Assembly (NCBI GenBank): GCA_029339505.1
Contig: JAQISU010000179.1
Span: forward strand, 10,361,501 to 10,425,500
Length of the DNA: 64,000 bases
Reading direction: 5' to 3'
DNA from: Unio delphinus
Taxonomy: Eukaryota; Mollusca; Bivalvia; Unionida; Unionidae
Shown here piece by piece: positions 27,068 to 36,000 of the stretch (position 1 is the stretch's first letter; the number at the start of each line of letters is the position of its first letter). The position numbers and the translations under genes are program-made. The notes under the pieces are model-generated. The model was not told the origin of the DNA and made no database searches. It saw only the letters and a program-made list of their open reading frames with translations.

Positions 27068-30000
27068 CAAGATGAATTCACACAAAATTTACTGATATTC
27101 AATTATCGGCAGTCAAATAGTACTTTTTTGCCTGTTGATTTCTTTTCTTCCATCATTTCTTTGGCATTAATGTCATTTTCATGACAAGTCAGTTTTCCAA
27201 AAATGAAACACATTTTGTCTGCTCAATTTTGCAAGTCAACACAGTTTTAAATAAGTCCCTACTGATGTATATACATAAATATCAGTTATTATTAATATGA
27301 AATTTTGATGGTTTGACAATATTGTTCAGATCAGATTCTAAGACAGCTCTGATTTATATTTGGATTGTCAGCAGTATAATATCGACATTGTTGCAACAAA
27401 AAAGGACATCATTTATTTGTCAATCAACATCGATCATCATGTCTTTAAAGTATGTCAGAGGAAAAGTCTTTTCACAAGACGATTTTATTAATTAGACACA
27501 CTTGCTTAATGCCTCTTTAGGGGTCGTCCATTTAGTACGTATGCAAAAATAAGACAAAACTTGACCCCTCCCCCCCTTGTACGCATGCATACTTTTTACA
27601 CAAACCCCCATGCGTATGTACGTATGAATGACCCCCCACCCACCAACTTGTATAGAACTTCCAATATTTCATCCACGCAGAAATGACACAGACTTAATAA
27701 TATTCAAATGTTTAATGAAACGGAGTAAAACAGACAGTCCTCAGCTGCTGTATATATAAAAAAAATAACTTGCATGTTATTAAACCTTTAAAAAGTTCGC
27801 CAGTGTCTGCTAAAGGTCAGACAAACGCCGACTGAACCCAGTCAAACAGGTTACGTATAACAGGAATTTCAGCAACAAGCTTAACGTCAGGCTGAATCAC
27901 AACAGCATTAGCTGCACTATGCTGGGCCGCTGTCTCAATATCTACAGCCTCGCTGACGTCATCATCCAGGTTTTGATTCAAGTTCTCAGTGTCGGTAGAC
28001 TCAGTAGTGTGAACGCTTTGGTGTCATCTTACACTGGCCTGCGACGAGTGATACACGCTGCACACAGGACATGTGTGCTTGATAATTTCAGATTGTGCAA
28101 GTGACGGACAATGCAGATCAAATGATGCATTGAAAGGAATTTTGGATCCAAAAGCTAGCCGCTGTGCAAGTGAAGTGTAGTATACATGCGTCTGATACTT
28201 TACAGATTCTGGCTCAGGAATGCTAAGACCAGCGGTAGAATGTGTAAGTACAACAGGTCCTGGCAGGAAACGATCAGGAAAATAATTTTCCATGAGGTGC
28301 GCCATGGGCGACAGCAGCCGGAATCATCACATTTAATGATCTGCAAAAAATATTGACTCTGCCTAACGTGATGCACGACCCAATTGACTTCTGGTTCACT
28401 GGGTGGTTCACGCTCTACTGGATCAATATATTCTGCATAGACATCATGCTTATCCAATACTATTGCGGACCATACTTCTGCCAGTGTTTTTCCTGCCTGC
28501 TCAAAGTTCTTCTTTTCCAACTCCGTGTCGATTGTTTTTCCTGATGCATTGAGATGTGACCCGTAGTGATCATGAGGTAGTACTAGTCCAGCTAGCTCTC
28601 GGCTCAGTGGCGCCATCCAGCGCTCAACTCTGTTGTAGGCTGAATAATGAGGTGTGTGGGTGTCTGACAAATACACATCCAGATCCCAATCAATAAATCT
28701 AGCAGCTGCAACCTGTAACGGTTTGGGAAATCTTGGATTCTCGTCCGGTCCTCCATCACTCGCCACGACCACTATTGGTTTCACACAACTATCAGCTGTG
28801 CACATCAATGGCTGGAAACTTGGAATTGAACGAAGACGTTCCATATCATGCCCATGTGTAAAAGCTGTACTGCTGCCGTGTTTCATTGAGCGCACTGCAA
28901 TATATGTAGGACCGGAGTATGTCACAGCGTCGATTAACTTCCCCGGAGTCACGACACAGGCAGCATAGACAGATGGAATTAATTTATGGCGAGACGCGAC
29001 AGCAAAGTCGTGATCTGGCAAACATATCGCATACTCAAGCTGCATCAGTATAGGCGCCTGTTTTGTCGCTGCCGGAATTCCAAGGGGCACTTTAGCCTTG
29101 TCGTCTTGGCTGAGGTAGAAGCACACATCTTCTCCAAACATAGAGCATATTTCATCTAGGTATGACATAGATGCAAACGCAGATGCTGCATCTTTGTGAC
29201 GGTCATGAGCGGTATTGGCAGCTCTTATCAGTTTTACAGGTACGGTCTTTATGTGACGTTTACCTTCCATTGAGCTAGATCGTCTAAGCAGAAGGCGCAG
29301 ATACGTCCCCGACCTTGACAAATGATAGCCTTGTTTTGATAAAGTTTTATGTAGGTCATCTAATGTCTTGCATGATTGCATTTCCTGTGACCGGCACCAG
29401 TCGCTGGCAGCGGCACTAGTCGACGCAATGTCAGTAATTGCTTCGAGAAGATCTGGGCTGTCGTCTGTGATGTCTACCACGTGTATCTCTTGTAAACTGT
29501 CGTAGTTTTTGCCTGAGATTCGGTTGTTCCTCTACTATGTCTTCCAGAGTTCGTTTGATTTTGAGACAGCATTCACGCTGCCTTGTGGCCTCTTGGTGCA
29601 GTCACTTCAGTTTCATTTTTTTTTGCTTCAGATTCAATTCAACTGACTTCATTTTCTTCTCTAGTTCTTTGGTTATGAGGCCTGCATCTCTTAAATGTAC
29701 TAAAGCTAGTAGCTGTTCTTGGGCATCAGAGATGTCACGTTGAACACTGGTCTGCTGTGGAGTTACTGCTGTTTTCGTGATCTTTGTGGTAGGATCAGGC
29801 ATGGCTGACGTTGATGGACTTGATGCAGCGTCACCAGCCGATATAAGAGGCAACACATCAGATGCACCTGAAATCGTCATTGCAGGTGCTAGAGAGTCAA
29901 CGTCAGCATGAGCAGATATCTCATGCACTTCAGGCTTCGATACAGTCTGTGACGTCATTAAAGTAGATTCAATATGTAACGTGTCTAATCTGGTTAATAG

Positions 30001-33000
30001 TTATGTAATGGCAAGAATGTGATAAAATAAGTGTGTCAACTGAACATCTGATGTGCTGGAATAGTACACCAATACACAGTGACAGTTTTAGTCGGAGCAG
30101 CAGCAGCATGAAAGTGCAGTTTGAATCACAGCCTGTCTGCTCAGGCCTACAGTTATGTTTAACTGTAGGCCTGTTGTGTCAAAATTGACATAAACGTAAA
30201 CAAAGGCTGTATTTCAGTTACATGAGGCTACATATATATTATATATAATATATTATAATTCAAGTTTATGTCATAAATGCTATAATGTACTAGTGCACAG
30301 CAGACTGAGGTTCAGTGCGATATCCCAGACTGCACTGCGCATGATTAACATAGAAATTTCCAATATAGTATACCTACTAGTTTGAAAGCTGAAACGATGG
30401 AGCATTTACCCCCCCCCCCCATTTCTTATGCGTACGTACATTGTCAGTAGACCCCCCCCCCATACGCAAGCGTACACATTTGGGTTACTCCCCCCTCCAT
30501 GCGTACGTACTAAATGGACGACCCCTTACTCAAGTCTGACCAAATAAGAAAAAGGCAAGTAAGCCTGAGGGGAAATGATGTCTGATCTAAATTTTGAAGA
30601 CTACTTGCTATATTTACCTAACACTGTATATTTACAACTGACAGATACAGCTTAGAACAACATCTAATTATTGGCATCTGACACAAACTTGTGGGAGTAG
30701 GGTGGGGTTGAATATAACATTCTAGGAATGAAATTTAATTACTGTAATGACAGGGACGAGCATTATTGCCATATGTGCTCGTTTATAAGTCAAGCCCAAC
30801 TGCAATATGAATGGACACAGATCTGTTCAGTTTGTTAAGAATCATCAGCAGAAGAGACAACATGGATACTGATCTGCAGGTACTTTATGATGTTGCAGAT
30901 CAGGATCTTTGTTGATTTCAGTTTGAATAGTCTTTTAAGCGAGTATATATGGTATTTGATCATCGTCCCTTTGTTCGAATTGAAAGTGCTTCTAATCCCA
31001 TGTACAATTATGCACCCAATATTATGCAATTGCAAATGGATGTTTTGCTTCTGATGGATTTCATGCATTCTCAAATGTTGATTTTATTTAGATTTATTTT
31101 TTACCCTTGCATTGATTGCTGTTTCACTGACAAATGAATGCATTTTTCATTTTAGATCATCCTTGGTAATTATGGTTTGAGTTATGATCAGGAGAAAGTT
31201 CAGATGGCTATGTGGGCCATTATGGCTGCCCCACTTTTTATGTCCAATGATCTGCGGAGTATCCTTCCAGAGACCAAGGATCTTCTCCAGAACCCAAGAA
31301 TTATAATGATCAACCAAGATTACCTAGGTATCCAGGGGAGAAGAATTTTAAAGGTATGGGGTATTTGAATGATTTGTTTGGTCTTAAGCAAAAGTTTGAA
31401 TATGATCCACCTCAAAATAGATTGCTGTACTAAAACGTTCATCAGGGATTGTAACTCTTCTACAGAGTCAACAGAGGAAAGAAAAAATTTATAATAGTGC
31501 AGAAAGAAAGACAATATAGTTTTATGAATGAATCAAATTTTTTATAGAATATGGTTCACTTTTGTTGAGCTTTTTGTAGGTATCAGAAATCGCAGACACA
31601 AACAAATTAAAGGGCTTTAAATCTTTTACAAACAGAGAGACGAGAGATAAATGACTACCTTGAGTACATTCTATATATACCTATTTTCTGGCCTATAAGT
31701 TGATGCGGAGTAAGAGTCAATTTCACTAATTTTGTAAATTTTCCATCCTTTGTCCAAAAGTCGATTCGGAGTATAAGATGAGGCCAGGTCAATAACTTGG
31801 CTTAGTATTTTACAATAGTAACTTCCGGTTTCATGAATAATAATGGTATCACTATATGATATTCCATATTACTGGCAATCGTGAAATTGCATCACCAATG
31901 CTAAGATGCTTGTGATTTTACTCCTGTACAAGGCACTGCTATATCCTGTTATCAAATTGACACAGCTGAATAAACAGTCTATGCTTGTTTTAATTATGAT
32001 ATCCATTGTAGCAAGAGCCACATGGCTGTGCATGCTATGTACATGTTAATTAAAGGTCTAAAGTGTTAACCTGATTATTCCAGTTGAAACCAGTCTATAT
32101 TCAACAGATGAGATAAACTCAGTGAGGCTAACAAGATGGAAAAGAGGCTATCCATAGGGACATCAGAAATGTGAAGAAATTAAGAGATAGTAAACAGAAA
32201 AGTTACAAACAAAAAATAAATAAAAATACTTTTTATTATACTTTTAACATATTTGTGAAATGCAGTATCAAATCTGCACAAATTAACAGTTTTATTATAC
32301 ATATTTTTTATCATGTCGATTATAATTGAAAGTACATTGATATTGTAATTCATTTTATTACCTGGAGTAGAACTGTCCCACATTCTAATTAAGAAAATAG
32401 TGATTAAGAATTCACTTAATCATCTCTATCTGAAAATCCCTCAAAGTCTTTGTTTTCCATATTGGAATGAAAAATGGCAGCTATCTCAGGGCTCAGATCA
32501 TTGGAGATTTTCTCATAATCGTCTGTCTCCATTTCAATCAAAGACACATGGCTCATTGTGTCAAGACTAATGTTTTTTCATTTATCCCCAGTATTAATCC
32601 ATTTTGCTTTGCAGCCACAATTTGCTTGCTTTGTTTTTTTTTTAAAATTGTTTTTTTTTAAATTGTTTTTTTTTTTAAATTTTTTTTTTAAATTGTTTTT
32701 TTTTTAAATTGTTTTTTTTTTAAATTGTTTTTTTTTAAATTGTTTTTTTTGGTATTTTTTGTAGCAAATAATGCAATCTTAGCTTTACCCCAATCCTGTA
32801 CACATTTTTTTTACTGACACCATATTTCCTGTGAGCAGCCATATTCCTGCCTTTTTTTTCTCTCACAAACTTGACCTCTTCTAGCTTAAAAGATTCTGTG
32901 TAAGACTTGTGTGATTTTATGGGAGACATTGTTAGATAAATTATATGATTTATACAGGGATATTTAGATGAATGATTATGACTGAAAAGATTGATCAAAA

Positions 33001-36000
33001 CATACCTAACTCATTAAAATGTGCCAGTACTATAGCAATGAAAACAATGCCCAGAGAAGGGAGTGGGCATCATTTCCTGTGGTTCTTAATCCACTTGATA
33101 TTAAAAACAGGTAGCGTAATTGATGCGGATTAATAATAAAGAACAATAGGGTACCAACAATACTGTAACTAGTATTGCTCGCCAAAGCCAATATCAGGGT
33201 TTTAACAATCACAGCTACTGGCTTTGATGATTGTTGTTGGAATCCAAAGACCAATTTATCTACTAATGGTATAATTAAGGAAAGACACCAAAAGGGCAGT
33301 TTTTTGAGAATGATTATAGGTGATCTGTTGACATTACAATTTGCTTTAAATTGAAATGTGAAATTAAAAATTGATCATTGATGATCTATGAGTAGTGTAT
33401 CTATATATCAGATTTTAAAAAGTTTTGTTTAAAACATATTTAGTTGAGAAACTTTGTCAAATACAATTACAGTCCTACCCGTTTATGTTGCTATGCTTGG
33501 TTCAGAGGAAATATTGTCAAAATAAGCGGATGTCGAGATAAGTTAAATTCGTCAGCAAAGGGTGACCTGTTGTCAGTGAGTAGCATTTACACTTTGAGAA
33601 AGCAATGGAAATTTTGAGTACATGAAGACAAAACCAGTGTGAATTATACTTGTATATTGACAAATTACATTTTGGTTCCCTTTGTGTATTAGAATCCACA
33701 ATAAAATATTGCATCAGTCACATCCTGATATGAAAAACATTATATGTCTTTATTAGCACATGGTTGCATAGTTGTTATTTACATGCTTCAAGTACATGTA
33801 CTTAAATTGGCCTAGATTTCCATAAGTCTTTTTCTATCATATTGAGGCTACCAAGGGGATGGGGCTATTTGCAGGGAAATTAAAACTCATCAGCAAGTTG
33901 GTTTAGACAGTACATGTATTCTCCACAGATACTTTGTATCCGATGTTATTACGAACTTTGAAGCAACTGAACCAATCATTTTCAGAGGTCTTGGAAATGT
34001 GTAATCATGCTTATTTAGATGCAGTTGTTTTATCTGGGATGCAGAAAATCACTTTTTCAAGAGTCCTCTGTGCACATCAGTTTGATGGACAGAAAATTTA
34101 AGGGCTTGCTAGTCTTGCTTCGACCACCTGTTGAGTGGGAAATGTGATGGTCAATTGATAATTTTAGCTGTACTGATATTTACAATCAGAAAATTCAGTG
34201 GCTGAAAGCCCCCCAGATGTACATGTTGTCATTGTAAGAGTACATCTGAAGAACATGACCCACAAGCATGTGACCTTAAAATCAAGACACTTTTAGACAA
34301 AATACAAGAATTGATCAGATTTCATTGCTTTAAAGTTGCCACAAGAGGCCAGTTTTATAGGCCCAAACAAATGCCTGGCATTTGTTTTTATCCAAGACTT
34401 TAAAAAAGCCTGATGACAAGACCAACTAATTGTTGAATAAAGTCCAGGTAGGAACTGGCCGCTAGCTGACATAAGTGATTAGGCAGGAAAATTAAAGCCT
34501 TTAGGCAAGATCAACTAATTGTTGTAAAAAGTATGGGTCGGAAATGGTAGCTTGTCGACATAAATAATTAGAAAACAAAGGATTTGTTCAAGCTGGGACC
34601 AAGAGCTTCTGTCAGCATGTATGTTTTTTTTTCTATCTCGACATAAACATGACAATTTTGGTAGTAATTGTAAACCAAGGGACCGGGACTTTGCTTTTTT
34701 GTCGACATTGGTGGATTGTCAACATAAGTGATGGCAATATAAGTTGGTAGGACTGTATAAATGTATGATTTGGGGCAATTCAATATTTGGGGGATTCAGT
34801 AGATAGCATAGTCTATTATATTTTATAAATAATCATAGAACTCTCGAGTTAATATGGATTACATCCCCTTGTTGGATCAATTAGATCAATGAAAAAGCTA
34901 TGCCAGTAATCGCTTATGTTTGTCCAACAGTAGACTGGAAAATCAAATATCAGTGGACCAGTTGCTAAAAAGTTTTGATAATAAAGAATGAGGTATGGTT
35001 GAAAAAGAAAAATAAAACATAATTCCTTTTTTAGGAACAAACAAATTAGTACAGTACATTATAGAGTATAGATCGTAAGTATGCTATGTTGCCCAGTTAT
35101 ATTTTTAAACTGGTAATTGTTTTCTTTTATTTCATGTTTGAGACAAAAGAAAATAGATGCAGAATGCAAGCTAAATAATGATAAAACTTATAAATGTAAT
35201 CACAGTCATATTAGTTTACAACAATTTATTGACATAGTAAATTAACGAGAATTTGTCACCTGTTTTCGATTATATCGATTATAGAGTAATTTTTATAGCA
35301 TACTGGGTACTGTAATCCATATACAAGTTGATGCAATTTCAATGACATAATCCATATATGTCGATTCGGACTATAAGATGAACCCTGACTTTCAAGTAAA
35401 AAAGTATCGACTTATAGGCCAGAAAATACGGTATGTGTATATTAAAAAAATCAAATCATACTTGAAAAGTGTAATATCAGATAACATTTTTTGTTCCTTA
35501 CAGATGGGAAATATAGAGATATGGACCAAACCAATGGTACCAGAGGGCAAGAGCAAGGCTTATGCTATTCTTAATCTCTCTTCAGGAGGAGGTCCAACTA
35601 AGGTTTGTGCATCTTTATACAGTTTTTATAGAGAATTAATTGTCACAGTGGTACTAATCTGCAGGACTGGTTGTTTAATATTTGTACTGTATCGAATTGA
35701 CTGTTTCTATAAACTTTTTAGAATTTACCGTAATCTTATTGACTGGTTGTTTAAAATTTGTACTGTATCCAATTGACTGGTTCTATAAACTTTGTAGAAT
35801 TGAATCTTATTGACTGGTTGTTTAAAATGTGTGCAGTTTAGTCATATTGGACTTTACACATGGCGGAGGTTGTTAAAACACGTTTTTAGGAGCCAGCAAA
35901 ATGTTTATGTTAGACTTTATTCTATGGATGCTATGTACTTCTGACAGAGGGGCAGATGTTTTGTGAAGTTGCTTGCAATTGCCACATGCACAATATTGAG

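Larger units (their letters stand above)
31679..35432. mobile_element. long inverted-repeat element in NAGA intron 6 with a Brinker-type HTH remnant
   Basis: Left end ACCTATTTTCTGGCCTATAA and the reverse complement of the right end (ACCGTATTTTCTGGCCTATA at 35432) form imperfect terminal inverted repeats. A subterminal GTCGATTCGGAGTATAAG motif occurs near both ends. A minus-strand segment (32998-32735) reads [20 protein letters not shown] then [17 protein letters not shown], close to the Brinker-like HTH found in some pogo-type transposases. No DDE domain was found. A second transposon sits inside it at 33470-34755. Confidence 0.55.

Noticed and set aside
28654..28968. 104-codon plus-strand frame
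   Set aside because: Antisense shadow of the Zator-like transposase, which has recognisable motifs.
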